Shown here one piece after another: positions 16,230-25,315 of a stretch of DNA of 64,000 nucleotides. Origin of the DNA: Haloterrigena sp. KLK7. GTDB taxonomy: Archaea > Halobacteriota > Halobacteria > Halobacteriales > Natrialbaceae. Numbering within the stretch: the first letter of the stretch is position 1; each line of letters begins with the position of its first letter. A model generated the notes under the pieces. That model worked only from the letters and a program-made list of their open reading frames with translations, ran no database searches and was not told where the DNA came from. The position numbers and the translations under genes are program-made. The DNA lies in NCBI RefSeq assembly GCF_037914945.1, contig NZ_CP149787.1, forward strand, positions 1,860,001 to 1,924,000, written 5' to 3'.

Positions 16230-16922
16230 TTACCGCTGGGCGACGTACCGCATCACGAGCTGCAGGACGTGGACGAAGACGCCGGCCACGGCGACGTAGA
16301 CGCCGATCGTCTGGAGCGCGACCGAGGCGTCGCGGTGGTCTCGGACCTTCCAGATCTCGTAGCCCAGTCGGAGCAGGAATCCGAGGAAGATCAGGGCGAA
16401 CCCGGCCAGCAGGACGGGCTGGACGAACGTGCCGACCAGGATCGCGACGAGCCCTCCGATGAACGCGTAGCCCGCGTACGTCCCCCAGCTCTCGAACGTC
16501 TTCGAGCGCGCGTAGACGTAGCCGGAGATCCCGGCGGTCATGAGCGCGACGACGACCGCCGTTATCCCGAGAATCGTCAGCTGACTCTCTCGCGGGGCAA
16601 ACCGGAGCACGCCCGCTCCGAAGATCCCGAACGCGAGTTGCAGGAGTACCATCCCCACGAAGGCGATTCCCATATTTCCGCCCTCGACGCCCCGCTGAGC
16701 GACGAACTGGCCGGCCATGATCGCCGCGCCGTAGACGACCGCGCCGATGATCGGGGCCGCGAACAGGTACTCGTTGACCTGCGCTAACGGCGTCGTCGCG
16801 ATGGCGTACATCACCGCGACGTTGATCGCCATCAGAATGCTCGCGCCGCCGATCACCCGGACCTCGCGACTCGAGAGGCCGAATCCCCGGCCGGTCTCGT
16901 GTGGCGTTTCGAACGAGCTCAT
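16230..16922 (-). CDS. BI-1-like seven-span membrane protein
   Basis: 230 aa with seven hydrophobic segments (about 24-44, 52-71, 85-105, 112-134, 145-165, 166-185, 200-225). The loop YEIWKVRDHRD and the last span VYVAVAGVFVHVLQLVMRYV resemble Bax-inhibitor-1/YccA proteins, which act as pH-gated calcium leaks in the cytoplasmic membrane. The match is by pattern only. It is a single gene with no clear operon partner. The stop codon is followed by an unusual open stretch (see 16083-16229). Confidence 0.6.
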   Translation of the reverse strand: MSSFETPHETGRGFGLSSREVRVIGGASILMAINVAVMYAIATTPLAQVNEYLFAAPIIGAVVYGAAIMAGQFVAQRGVEGGNMGIAFVGMVLLQLAFGIFGAGVLRFAPRESQLTILGITAVVVALMTAGISGYVYARSKTFESWGTYAGYAFIGGLVAILVGTFVQPVLLAGFALIFLGFLLRLGYEIWKVRDHRDASVALQTIGVYVAVAGVFVHVLQLVMRYVAQR

Positions 16923-17020
16923 AGCCCGAATCTAGCCGCTCGGGCCGCAAAAGCGTGCGCCTTACCGCTGAAACGGTCGTGTGGGCCGCCCGCGAATCGC
17001 GTGCGGGCGATCCCGCCGAA

Positions 17021-17455
17021 TCAGTCGTCGGCGTCGGGGACGTTCCACTTGTCCGAATACGCCGTGCCGCACGTACACCGCGCGTACGCGTGGACGACGT
17101 CGCCCTCGGCGTAGATGCCGCCGACGTCCTCGTTCTGTTCCTCGGCGAAGGCGAAGACGAACTGGACCGCGTGGTCCTCGTCGGCCGGCGCCTCCGGACA
17201 CTGTCCGCCGGTGAGGTCGTCGTCGATGATCCCCTCGAGTTCCATTGCGGACTTGGCGAACTGCATCGCTTGCGTGCCGGTCGCCGCCTCGAAGGCGTTG
17301 CGGCCGCGCTCGCCGTCGACGACGATCAGGACGCCGTCCTCGACGCGCTCGCCGAACTCGGCCAGGCGGTCGTCGGAGACGTACGAGTCGGCCAGAAACA
17401 GCGCCACGTCCTCCGGCCGCTCGCCGGCCAGAAATTCCGCGCGTGCATCGGTCAT
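17021..17455 (-). CDS. DUF5807-type conserved haloarchaeal protein
   Basis: 144 aa from the ATG at 17455. It begins DARAEFLAGERPEDVALFLAD and ends with a Cys-x-Cys segment (ARCTCGTAYSDKWNVPDADD), which could bind a metal. The fold is probably alpha/beta and soluble. I recognise it as a conserved haloarchaeal family (DUF5807 from memory) of unknown function. It is monocistronic by spacing. Confidence 0.65.
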   Translation of the reverse strand: MTDARAEFLAGERPEDVALFLADSYVSDDRLAEFGERVEDGVLIVVDGERGRNAFEAATGTQAMQFAKSAMELEGIIDDDLTGGQCPEAPADEDHAVQFVFAFAEEQNEDVGGIYAEGDVVHAYARCTCGTAYSDKWNVPDADD

Positions 17456-17642
17456 GGGCCGGGATTGGCGCTCGAGGTGGAAAAAGGACCTCATCGAGGG
17501 CGAGCGGGACTCGAAGCCGCTGCCCGACGCCGAGAGGCGATCGATGCGGCCGCAACCGATCCCGGTCGAGGCTGTGACTCGGGAGGACGTGCGTTCTCGG
17601 GACCGTGTGATCGATACCGTTCGGGTTCGACTGCCGTCTCGG

Positions 17643-18332
17643 TTAGTTCTCGTCGGAGTCGTTCGCATCGGCCTCGGTCCCGTTGTCGAGGTCGGATTCC
17701 GCCTCGCCGTCCTCGAGGTCGGACTCGTAGACTTTCGAGTTCATGATGTTGTTCCAGAGCGTGACCTGGCCCATATCGACATTGCCGCTGCCGTCCGTTT
17801 CGTTCCCCGCGGATTCGTTCGATTCGTTGCCGGGTTCAGACTCGACGTCGTCGGCGATCGATGACTCGTCGCTCGAGCCGTCCCCGTCGGGGCCGTCGTA
17901 CTTGCGGATCCACTCGGTGTTGATTCCCCAACCCACCGCCTGCCCGTCGAACGGGTTCGAAATCTCGGCGTAGAGGAATTCGACCGACGATCCGCGCTGA
18001 ATAAGCGCTCGCTTGTAGATCTCGTAGACGATCGTGATCTCCTCGTCCGACTCCTCGACGGTCTCGGCCCCGGAGCGGTAGGTCAGATAGAGTTCGTCGC
18101 CGTCGCGAAGCAGTTCGTCGACCGCGACGTCGTTCTCCTCGAGGAAGTAGTAGAACTCGCCGGGCGAGCCCTCGCGCGGTTCGGACGGGTCTTCGGATTC
18201 GATTCGCGTCATGCCCGACGAGCCGCCGGCGAGGGCGCCGAGACAGCCGGCGGTCGCGACCGTCGCAACCGTGCCGGCGGCGACGCCGAGAAACCGTCGG
18301 CGCGAGGGGACGCTGGAGGGATGGGTTGGCAT
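17643..18332 (-). CDS. Tat-exported lipoprotein, unknown function (DUF8159-like)
   Basis: 229 aa from the ATG at 18332 (a GTG/ATG at 18359 would add 9 residues). The signal is SRRRFLGVAAGTVATVATAGC, a twin-arginine motif with lipobox Cys, so the protein should be anchored on the outside of the membrane. The central domain (FYYFLEENDVAVDELLRDGD, LTYRSGAET, YEIYKRALI) resembles a haloarchaeal domain I recall as DUF8159. The second half is an Asn/Glu/Ser-rich acidic tail. No function can be assigned. Confidence 0.6.
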   Translation of the reverse strand: MPTHPSSVPSRRRFLGVAAGTVATVATAGCLGALAGGSSGMTRIESEDPSEPREGSPGEFYYFLEENDVAVDELLRDGDELYLTYRSGAETVEESDEEITIVYEIYKRALIQRGSSVEFLYAEISNPFDGQAVGWGINTEWIRKYDGPDGDGSSDESSIADDVESEPGNESNESAGNETDGSGNVDMGQVTLWNNIMNSKVYESDLEDGEAESDLDNGTEADANDSDEN

Positions 18333-18617
18333 ACGAGTCGCTCTCGCCGGCACTCGCAAAAAGACCCGGACGATATCGAGCCCTGAGTCGCGGACTGATT
18401 CGTACCGTGAGTCGACTCGAGCGACGCTCTATACGGAACGTCGTGATCGGACCCGTCAGCGCCAACTCGCCAGTAGCGATCCGATGAATGGGATGTAATA
18501 ACAGAACGTTCGTCGACCGCTCGATCGCAATCCGCAAACGGAGCGGAAAATCCGCAATCCGCCGAAACGAGACACGCCGTATTCCTGTATTCTCTGTTTG
18601 TGTGTCGCCGACGGCGC

Positions 18618-19057
18618 TCAGACCTCGAGATCGGACGCGGCCAGCATGACCTGCAACGCCTCGCTGGGCGACATGTCGTCGTCGAGCTGGCCCGCGTACC
18701 AGGTCAGGAGGTCCACGAACACCTCGCGGACGTCGTTGGACGTCGCGCGGTGGTGTGCGATCTCTCCGTCGGTCTTCAACGCGATATCGACCCCGTGTGG
18801 TTCGGACGCGTCGGCGAGTGCGTGATGCGTGCGTGCGTGATCGCCTGACTCGCCGTGGACACCCTCAGCGGACGCCTCGTCCGCTGGCGGTGCGTCTGCG
18901 GCCTCGAGGGCCCAGACATCTCCGTGCGCTTCGAGCCGGATCCATCCGACCGAACGAGATAACGGTTCTCGCCCAACTCCTCGACGTGATCGTCTTCCAA
19001 CTGCAGCTCGTCGGGGGCGAGGACGCCGTCGTCGTGCTCGAGTGGATCGGGGGTCAT
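18618..19057 (-). pseudogene. frameshifted haloarchaeal gene (DUF7500-like)
   Basis: The N-terminal part, from the ATG at 19057, reads MTPDPLEHDDGVLAPDELQL then ENRYLVR. It then runs into a Ser/Arg-rich unlikely frame near 18955. The sequence continues sensibly in another frame (SVGWIRLEAHGDVWALEAAD, ALKTDGEIAHHRATSNDVRE, FVDLLTWYAGQLDDD) to the TGA at 18618. The total span is 440 bases, one short of a multiple of three, consistent with a 1-base deletion. The joined product of about 146 aa resembles a small haloarchaeal family I recall as DUF7500. A sequencing error is the main alternative. Confidence 0.6.
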
Positions 19058-19082
19058 TGGTTGTCAGTCGTGTGTGAGGTGG

Positions 19083-19679
19083 TTAGACCTCAACAACGCT
19101 CTTGTCGCCGAAGGTGTTCGGTACGGTCACACCGTACGTGTACTGCGCGCCGGACTGATCGACGATTTTGATCGTTGCGTCCGAGCCAGTTGACAGTCCG
19201 CTACCTTCAATCTCGACAGTGTCGATGAGGATTTGCATCCGTTCATCGGTTTGGATTAGTGACTCACCGTCGTTACCGTTGATACCATTCGTTGCGAACG
19301 ACGTGTCGTCCGCAGCGGATATGTCATTGGCTGTATCGCTGTAGGTGAGTGCAACGTCCTCGTTGTCGCTCGTATACTGGACCGTCGCCGACGTGATGTC
19401 GATAGCGTTCGACCCGGCCGACTTCTTGATAGTCAAGTTTAGTGCCGTAACGTTCTCGTTGCTGTCCGTCATTCCGACTGCGTGAACAACATCGATTTGA
19501 TTGGCGACTTCTTCCTGTGTCTCGGAGCCGGTGTTGGATGCCTGACTCTGCAGGACACCGGCAGTATTGATCAGAACACCCGCCGCGATCGCCGCGACGA
19601 GGACCATCGCGATGAAGACGATAAGGGTACCGATACCGACCTGACCGCGCTCATCGTTTTCGGTGGTGGGTTCGAACAT
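19083..19679 (-). CDS. arlA: archaellin (second copy)
   Basis: 198 aa from the ATG at 19679, one base after the TAA of the preceding archaellin. The class III signal [20 protein letters not shown] should be cut by the prepilin peptidase (PibD/ArlK) after the Gly of ERG; the hydrophobic helix then builds the filament core. The middle third is variable and Asn/Thr/Asp-rich with several N-x-S/T sites (NVT, NLT) for N-glycosylation. The last 30 residues ([20 protein letters not shown]) are nearly identical to the other copy. It forms the extracellular filament. Confidence 0.93.
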   Translation of the reverse strand: MFEPTTENDERGQVGIGTLIVFIAMVLVAAIAAGVLINTAGVLQSQASNTGSETQEEVANQIDVVHAVGMTDSNENVTALNLTIKKSAGSNAIDITSATVQYTSDNEDVALTYSDTANDISAADDTSFATNGINGNDGESLIQTDERMQILIDTVEIEGSGLSTGSDATIKIVDQSGAQYTYGVTVPNTFGDKSVVEV

Positions 19680-19680
19680 C

Positions 19681-20304
19681 TTAGACCTCCACCACGTTCT
19701 TGTCACCGAAGGTACTCGGCACGCTCACGCCGTACGTGTACTGGGCACCGGACTGGTCGACCAGCTTGATGGTCGCGTCGGAGCCACCGGGGAGCCCTGT
19801 AGCGTCACCGGCACCCTCAGTACCCTGCTCAATATCATTCACCTGAATGGTGAGCACGACACGCTGTTCGCTGCTCGTCAGCGAGTTGTCCTCGTAGGTA
19901 TCAACTCCACTAGTGGTATAGACAGTATCGTTAGCGTTAGTGACGTTATTGCCGCCGTGAATAAGTGTCTTAGATTTGTCATCGCTGGTGTATTGAACTG
20001 TCATCGAGGTCAGATCGATGGCGTTCGAGCCGGCTGACTTCTTGATCGTCAGGTTGACCCTGTCGACTGCCTGATTATCACCACTTGTGCCGACCTCACC
20101 AATTGCGTGGACGACGTCGATCTGGTTGGCGACTTCCTCCTGCGTTTCGGAGCCGGTGTCGGACGCTTGACTCTGCAAGACACCCGCTGTATTGATTAGT
20201 ACCCCTGCTGCAATCGCTGCGACCAGCACCATCGCGATGAACACGATGAGGGTACCGATACCCACCTGGCCACGTTCTTCGTTGTCTGTTATTGCTTCGA
20301 ACAT
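19681..20304 (-). CDS. arlA: archaellin (first copy)
   Basis: 207 aa from the ATG at 20304. It has the same prepilin-type start ([20 protein letters not shown]) and the same C-terminal block as its neighbour, with a different central segment. Potential glycosylation sites include NLT and NVT. It is the promoter-proximal gene of a two-gene unit reading away from the arl machinery genes. Base composition is visibly lower in G/C than in flanking genes, as often seen for archaellins. Confidence 0.93.
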   Translation of the reverse strand: MFEAITDNEERGQVGIGTLIVFIAMVLVAAIAAGVLINTAGVLQSQASDTGSETQEEVANQIDVVHAIGEVGTSGDNQAVDRVNLTIKKSAGSNAIDLTSMTVQYTSDDKSKTLIHGGNNVTNANDTVYTTSGVDTYEDNSLTSSEQRVVLTIQVNDIEQGTEGAGDATGLPGGSDATIKLVDQSGAQYTYGVSVPSTFGDKNVVEV

Positions 20305-20653
20305 AGTGCGTACACCCTGCATGCCGGCCTCGCCCCCACGCGTCACACCGCACGCGACACGCTCGAGCGCCCACATCCATGCGGACGTTCCCCACCGACC
20401 TGACGGGCCGAGCCCGTCGCTCCCTCCGCGGGCGTGGCGACGGGACGTCGGTCGTGTCCCGTCGAGGGTCGGTGGATGGCGAGAGTGGTGGCATCACAGT
20501 ATCTGGGGATGCACCCCGGTCGGGACAACGAATAGTCGGACTATCAAGCTCTGTACCATTTCGGGCGGCGTATCGAGACTCGACTCACGACTCGAAACGC
20601 GGCGCGAACTCGAGCGTACACCTTTAGGACCCTACCCGCTACTGAGGAGTAGT
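20305..20653. promoter_or_regulatory. divergent control region between archaellins and arl machinery
   Basis: 349 bases without a credible gene. It contains the palindrome ATAGTC-G-GACTAT at 20532-20544. A CTTTAGG word near 20624 is a possible TATA element for the rightward unit, about 30 bases before the micro-ORF start. No TATA box is evident close to the archaellin start at 20304, so the archaellin transcript may have a long 5' leader. Confidence 0.45.
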
Positions 20654-20767
20654 ATGAGTCTGCAACGTGTAACTGGGGACACGCCGCCCGTTGTCGGCGT
20701 CCTCGAGCCGGTTGCCGCCCTCGAGTCGACTGCGACGAACGTTCTCCCGAGTTACGAGCGCGTGTAG
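20654..20767 (+). CDS. 37-residue micro-protein heading the arl operon
   Basis: ATG at 20654 preceded by GGAG at 20646-20649, a good Shine-Dalgarno for haloarchaea, where most first genes lack one. The 37 aa product (start MSLQRVTGDTPPVVGVLEPV, end NVLPSYERV) is not part of a longer protein. Its TAG overlaps the GGAG that serves the next start at 20774, so it is placed as a translated leader coupled to arlCE. I do not recognise a family. Function may be regulatory or structural. Confidence 0.5.
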   Translation: MSLQRVTGDTPPVVGVLEPVAALESTATNVLPSYERV

Positions 20768-20773
20768 GAGACC

Positions 20774-21934
20774 ATGAATTTCGGACTCGCATCCCTCCGC
20801 GAACTCATCGAAGACTTCCTCACGAACAGCGGCGGTCGCCGCGGCCGCCAGCGCGAGCAGCGACGGGAGGAGAGCGACGAGTTCGACGGCGAGCCCGATT
20901 CCGAGTCCGTGACCGACGCGCAGTCTCGAGAGACCGATCCGTCCGACCCCAACCCCGAGTCCGGGTCGACTGAGAGCGACAGTAGCGGCGGTAGCAGCGG
21001 TGGCAGCGGCTTCTTCGGCCGCGGATCGAGCGACGACGAGGACGACATCGACGACCTCTTCTATCGAATCGAAGAGCTCGAGGCGGAACTCCAGGACAAG
21101 GAAAACGAGCTGGGGTCGGTCCAGGACTCGCAGCAACACGTCGCCGAGCAGGTCGAGGAGATGAACGATCGCGTCCAGCGCCTGCTGGGCGTCTACGATC
21201 AGGTGACCGACGACGTGAACCCGTTCACCGGCGAGGGCGAGGCCCAGAGCGGCTTCGGCGTCTTCGGCGAGGACGAGACGAGCCGCGACGACGCCTCGAG
21301 CGCGCCCGGAATCGAGAGCCGGCTCGCCGCCGACCCGACGACCGACGAGACGGTCTCGTTCGACGACCTCAAGGGCGCGATCGAGGACGCCGCGGCGGCG
21401 CAGTCGTCGGACGGCGAACGGATTCCGTTCGACGAGGACGACGGCGACGAGACGGACGATACGCGCGTCGAAGTACAGGCGACCGACAGCGTCGACGAGC
21501 CAGAGACAGCGGCGGACGCCGCCGGAACCGACGCGGGCGCCGATGCCGACTCGAGCGACGACGGCGAGTCCGACGACGATCCGGACGACGCGACGCTGTC
21601 GACGCTCGCGGACACGTACGCGACGGACATCATCGTCTTCGAGTGGCTCACCCAGCTGGTTCGGACGGGCGGGTCGGCCGCGACGCTGCGGGCGATCTCC
21701 TACTACGCCGAGATCGGCTGGATCGGCGACGACGTCGAGACGCACCTCGAGGACGTCCTCAGCGGCCCGGATCTGGACATGCACGTCGATCCGGGCTCGG
21801 CGCCGGAGGAACTGACCGCCGAGGATCACGCCGACAGCTACACGTACATCATGAAGCTCCGGGAGATCCACGAAACGAAAGCCGAGGTCCAACCGGACCC
21901 CGACCGCGCGCCCGAATCGGAGCTGGGGCCGTGA
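20774..21934 (+). CDS. arlCE: archaellum protein ArlCE (fused)
   Basis: 386 aa. The N-terminus is followed by a Ser/Asp/Gly low-complexity stretch (25-95). A coiled coil lies at about 97-150 (EELEAELQDKENELGSVQDS). A second acidic low-complexity region follows, and the FlaD/E domain starts near residue 275 (LADTYATDIIVFEWLTQLVR, TLRAISYYAEIGWI). ArlC and ArlE are fused in Euryarchaeota; with ArlD they form the cytoplasmic ring that receives chemotaxis signals via CheF. Start chosen from the GGAG at 20767-20770. Confidence 0.92.
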   Translation: MNFGLASLRELIEDFLTNSGGRRGRQREQRREESDEFDGEPDSESVTDAQSRETDPSDPNPESGSTESDSSGGSSGGSGFFGRGSSDDEDDIDDLFYRIEELEAELQDKENELGSVQDSQQHVAEQVEEMNDRVQRLLGVYDQVTDDVNPFTGEGEAQSGFGVFGEDETSRDDASSAPGIESRLAADPTTDETVSFDDLKGAIEDAAAAQSSDGERIPFDEDDGDETDDTRVEVQATDSVDEPETAADAAGTDAGADADSSDDGESDDDPDDATLSTLADTYATDIIVFEWLTQLVRTGGSAATLRAISYYAEIGWIGDDVETHLEDVLSGPDLDMHVDPGSAPEELTAEDHADSYTYIMKLREIHETKAEVQPDPDRAPESELGP

Positions 21935-21957
21935 CCCCCCGATCGAGGTGACCGAAC

Positions 21958-22395
21958 GTGGGATTCAGCACCAGTGGCGCGACGGCGATCCTCTTCGTCG
22001 GCATGCTCGTGGCCGTCGGGATCGCCTACCCGGTCGTCCAGACGGCCCACGAGGAGCGCACGACGGCCGTGGACGACCGCGACGATCGGGCGCTCGAGAT
22101 GCGCAATACGGCGATCGACCTCGAGACGGCGAGCTACGACGGGAGCGCACTCACCGTGAACGCGACCAACACCGGTTCGACGACGCTGACGGTTCCGGCG
22201 ACGGATCTGCTCGTCGACGGCGCGTTCGTAGCCGACGGCGAGTGGACGACGGCGACGGTCAACGGCACGGCCGGTCGAGAGTCCTGGCAGCCCGGCGAGC
22301 GGCTTTCGATCACCGTCACCGCGGACGACCGGCCGGACAGGGTGAAGCTCGTGACCGAGTACGGAATCGCCGCGACGACGACGGAGGTGAGCTGA
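21958..22395 (+). CDS. arlF: archaellum stator protein ArlF
   Basis: 145 aa with a GTG start at 21958. One N-terminal membrane helix (TSGATAILFVGMLVAVGIAY) is followed by a beta-sandwich with the LTVNATNTGSTTLTV motif typical of ArlF/ArlG. In other archaea ArlF binds the S-layer and anchors the motor outside the membrane. It lies 23 bases after arlCE and 3 bases before arlG. Confidence 0.9.
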   Translation: MGFSTSGATAILFVGMLVAVGIAYPVVQTAHEERTTAVDDRDDRALEMRNTAIDLETASYDGSALTVNATNTGSTTLTVPATDLLVDGAFVADGEWTTATVNGTAGRESWQPGERLSITVTADDRPDRVKLVTEYGIAATTTEVS

Positions 22396-22398
22396 TCG

Positions 22399-22860
22399 AT
22401 GGCCGGCGATTCGGTCTCGACGCTGATCCTGTTCATCGCCGCGATGCTCGTCGCGGCCGGGGTCGCGGGGACGCTCGTGACCAACGTCAACGATATCAGC
22501 AACTCGATCGACACCTACAGCGGCGACGTCAGGGACCAGATCGACACCGACATCGAGATAATCAGCGACCCGGGCAGCGACGCGGTGTACAACGGGACCG
22601 AGGAGGCCGTCACGGTCCTCGTCAAGAACACCGGCGAGAAGACGCTCGCGAGCGACGGGAGCGATCTGGACGTGCTACTCAACGGAGAGTACGTCCAGCG
22701 GGACGCGATAACGGTCGAACTGCAGGGTAATACCAGCAGCTGGCGGCGCGGCGACGTCGCCGAACTGCGGTTCGACGCGTCCCTCGAGACGGACGCCGAG
22801 CACCGGATCGTCGTCAGCACCCACGGCGACGAGGAGACGCTCGAATTCTACGTACCATGA
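22399..22860 (+). CDS. arlG: archaellum stator protein ArlG
   Basis: 153 aa. N-terminal hydrophobic helix (VSTLILFIAAMLVAAGVAGT), then a beta domain with VTVLVKNTGEKTL, the same fold as ArlF. ArlG filaments are capped by ArlF in the stator model. The stop overlaps the arlH start (ATGA), indicating translational coupling. Confidence 0.9.
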   Translation: MAGDSVSTLILFIAAMLVAAGVAGTLVTNVNDISNSIDTYSGDVRDQIDTDIEIISDPGSDAVYNGTEEAVTVLVKNTGEKTLASDGSDLDVLLNGEYVQRDAITVELQGNTSSWRRGDVAELRFDASLETDAEHRIVVSTHGDEETLEFYVP

Positions 22861-23585
22861 CTGACTATCACTCAATCGGACTGACGGGGCGGGATCGCGT
22901 GAACAACGCCATCGGCGGCGGCATTCCCGAGGGCAGCGTCGTCCTCATCGAGGGAGAGGACGGCGCCGGCAAGAGTGCGCTCTCCCAGCGGTTCTCCTAC
23001 GGGATGGCTACCGAGGACGCCTCCGTCACCTACATCTCGACGGAACTCGAGTGCTGGGAGTTCGTCCAGCAGATGAACTCGCTGTCCTACGACGTCGTCG
23101 ACCTCCTGTTGAACGAACAGTTGCTGTTCCTGCACGCGAACGTCGACACGCACGACAGAGGGCGGAACCGCCAGCTGCTGGCCCGCTTCGCGAGCGCCGA
23201 GACCCTCTGGAAGGCCGACGTGGTCTACGTCGACACGCTCTCGGCGCTGTTGCGAAACGATCCCAACTACGAGGCGGTCACCGACGAGGGCGACGAGGAC
23301 CACGTCATCCAGCGGCTCGTTACCTTCCTCCGGCACGTGACCACGCGGGGCAAGACGGTCGTCCTGACGATCGATCCGACGAGCGTTCGCGACGACGCGC
23401 TGCGGCCGCTGCGGAACGTGGCCGACGTCTACTTCCAGATCGAGACGAACGCGGTCGGCCAGGAGATCCGCCGGAAGATTCTCGTTCGTCGGTTCCAGAA
23501 CATGCGAAACCCCGTCGACGATTCGATCGGCTTCAACGTCCAGCAGGGCCGGGGAATCTCGATCGTCAGTAGAACGGTGGCATAA
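22857..23585 (+). CDS. arlH: archaellum RecA-like ATPase ArlH
   Basis: 242 aa KaiC/RecA-like protein. Walker A GEDGAGKS at 33-40, Walker B-like ADVVYVDTLSAL near 120-130, and a conserved Thr-Glu pair in YISTELECWEF. ArlH binds ATP and docks on ArlI inside the motor. Overlap of 4 bases with arlG and a 1-base gap to arlI fit a single operon. Confidence 0.93.
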   Translation: MTDYHSIGLTGRDRVNNAIGGGIPEGSVVLIEGEDGAGKSALSQRFSYGMATEDASVTYISTELECWEFVQQMNSLSYDVVDLLLNEQLLFLHANVDTHDRGRNRQLLARFASAETLWKADVVYVDTLSALLRNDPNYEAVTDEGDEDHVIQRLVTFLRHVTTRGKTVVLTIDPTSVRDDALRPLRNVADVYFQIETNAVGQEIRRKILVRRFQNMRNPVDDSIGFNVQQGRGISIVSRTVA

Positions 23586-23586
23586 C

Positions 23587-25266
23587 ATGTCCGATTTCGG
23601 CACCGCACGACTCGAGAACGAACTGGACGCACTGGCCGACGAGTACCCGCACCTGCGGGAACACCTCGAGTGGTTCTACGAGGAGTACAACGAGTATCCG
23701 AAACTGATCGACGAGCCGTCGGGCGAGTGGGAGTCCGATCGGCCGAACGTGATCTACGAGGCCGAGGCACCGATCTTCTGTCACGTCTACGGCGACCTCG
23801 GCATCAGTACTACCTACTACTGCGTCGAGCCGACCCTCGAGGGAGCGGACAAGGAGCTGTACGATCGAATCCGGCGACGGATTCTGGACAAGAGCGTCAC
23901 GCGACCGGCGCCCGGCGACAACGACGAGTTCGAGGAGCATCTCGACGAACTGCTCGACGACGTCGTCGAGGTGACTTCGGGGCTCACCGGCCAGTCGATC
24001 GGTCGGCTCAAGTCCCTCGGCACCAGCAAGATCTCCCTCTCGCGGGACCAGTTCGATCGACTCCGGTACCAGCTCCAGCGGGACATCGTCGGGCTCGGGC
24101 CGCTGGAACCGGTGATGGTCGACGCGGCCAACGAGGACATCCACGTGATCGGTCCCACGCAGTGTTACCTCGATCACGGCACGTACGGGATGATCGAGGC
24201 GACGGTCGACTTCGGCACCCCCGCGGAGTTCGAGCAGTGGCTTCGGAACATGGGCGAGCGGATGAACCACCCGGTCAGCGACTCCGATCCGGTGATCGAC
24301 GCGACCCTGCCCAACGGCTCGCGTATCAACATCATCTACTCCGACGACGTCTCCGTTCAGGGGCCCTCGATGACGATCCGTCAGGGGGAGGACATTCCGC
24401 TGTCGATCCTCCAGATCACGAAGTGGGGGACGCTCAGCCCGGAACTGGCGGCGTATCTGTGGCTCTGCCTCGAGAACGAGCAAACGGTGTTCGTCGTCGG
24501 CGAGACGGCCTCCGGGAAGACGACGACGCTGAACGCGATCCTCTCGTTCATTCCACAGGACTCGAAGATCTACACGGCGGAGGACACGGCGGAAGTGTTG
24601 CCGCCCCACGACACGTGGCAGCAACTCCTGACGCGCGAGGGGTCGGGCGACGAGTCGGCCGACGTCGACATGTTCGATCTGGTCGCGGCCGCGCTCCGTT
24701 CGCGCCCCGACTACATCATCGTGGGCGAGGTCCGCGGGGCGGAGGGACAGATGGCGTTTCAGGCGGCCCAGACGGGTCATCCCGTCATGCTCACGTTCCA
24801 CGCTAGCGACATCGTCTCGATGATCCAGCGCTTTACCGGGGCCCCGATCAACGTCCCGGAGACGTTCATGGACAACTGCGACGTCGCGCTGTTCCAGAAC
24901 CGGGTCAAACAGGGCGACGACGTCCTCCGCCGGGTCACTTCGGTCCAGGAGATCGAGGGCTACTCCGACTACGAGGGCGGCGTCGTCACTCGGCAGGCGT
25001 TCAAGTGGGACCCCCGCGACGACGAGGTCGCCTTCACGGGTCGAAACAACTCCTACGTGCTGGAAGAACAGATCGCGACCCTGCTGGGCTACCAGGACAC
25101 CCGCGAGATCTACGACGAACTCGATCGGCGCGCGGAGATCATCCGCCAGCTCATCGACGCCGACGTGCTCGGCTACCACGAGGTCAACGAGGCCATCGCC
25201 GGCTTCCAGCGCGACGGCGTCGAGGGACTGCCGATCCAGATCCGCGGTCTCAACCAGTTCGCCTGA
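23587..25266 (+). CDS. arlI: archaellum motor ATPase ArlI
   Basis: 559 aa secretion-ATPase (GspE/PilB superfamily). Walker A VGETASGKTTTLNAIL near 304-319, Asp/Glu box, Walker B-like DYIIVGEVRG near 376-385, and a His box (TGHPVMLTFHA). The N-terminal 220 residues form the domain that contacts ArlJ and ArlH. It powers both filament assembly and rotation. Confidence 0.95.
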   Translation: MSDFGTARLENELDALADEYPHLREHLEWFYEEYNEYPKLIDEPSGEWESDRPNVIYEAEAPIFCHVYGDLGISTTYYCVEPTLEGADKELYDRIRRRILDKSVTRPAPGDNDEFEEHLDELLDDVVEVTSGLTGQSIGRLKSLGTSKISLSRDQFDRLRYQLQRDIVGLGPLEPVMVDAANEDIHVIGPTQCYLDHGTYGMIEATVDFGTPAEFEQWLRNMGERMNHPVSDSDPVIDATLPNGSRINIIYSDDVSVQGPSMTIRQGEDIPLSILQITKWGTLSPELAAYLWLCLENEQTVFVVGETASGKTTTLNAILSFIPQDSKIYTAEDTAEVLPPHDTWQQLLTREGSGDESADVDMFDLVAAALRSRPDYIIVGEVRGAEGQMAFQAAQTGHPVMLTFHASDIVSMIQRFTGAPINVPETFMDNCDVALFQNRVKQGDDVLRRVTSVQEIEGYSDYEGGVVTRQAFKWDPRDDEVAFTGRNNSYVLEEQIATLLGYQDTREIYDELDRRAEIIRQLIDADVLGYHEVNEAIAGFQRDGVEGLPIQIRGLNQFA

Positions 25267-25315
25267 CGCGTTTCCCGTATCCCGCTTCAACCCCTCCCCC
25301 CTAGATCCCACCCCT

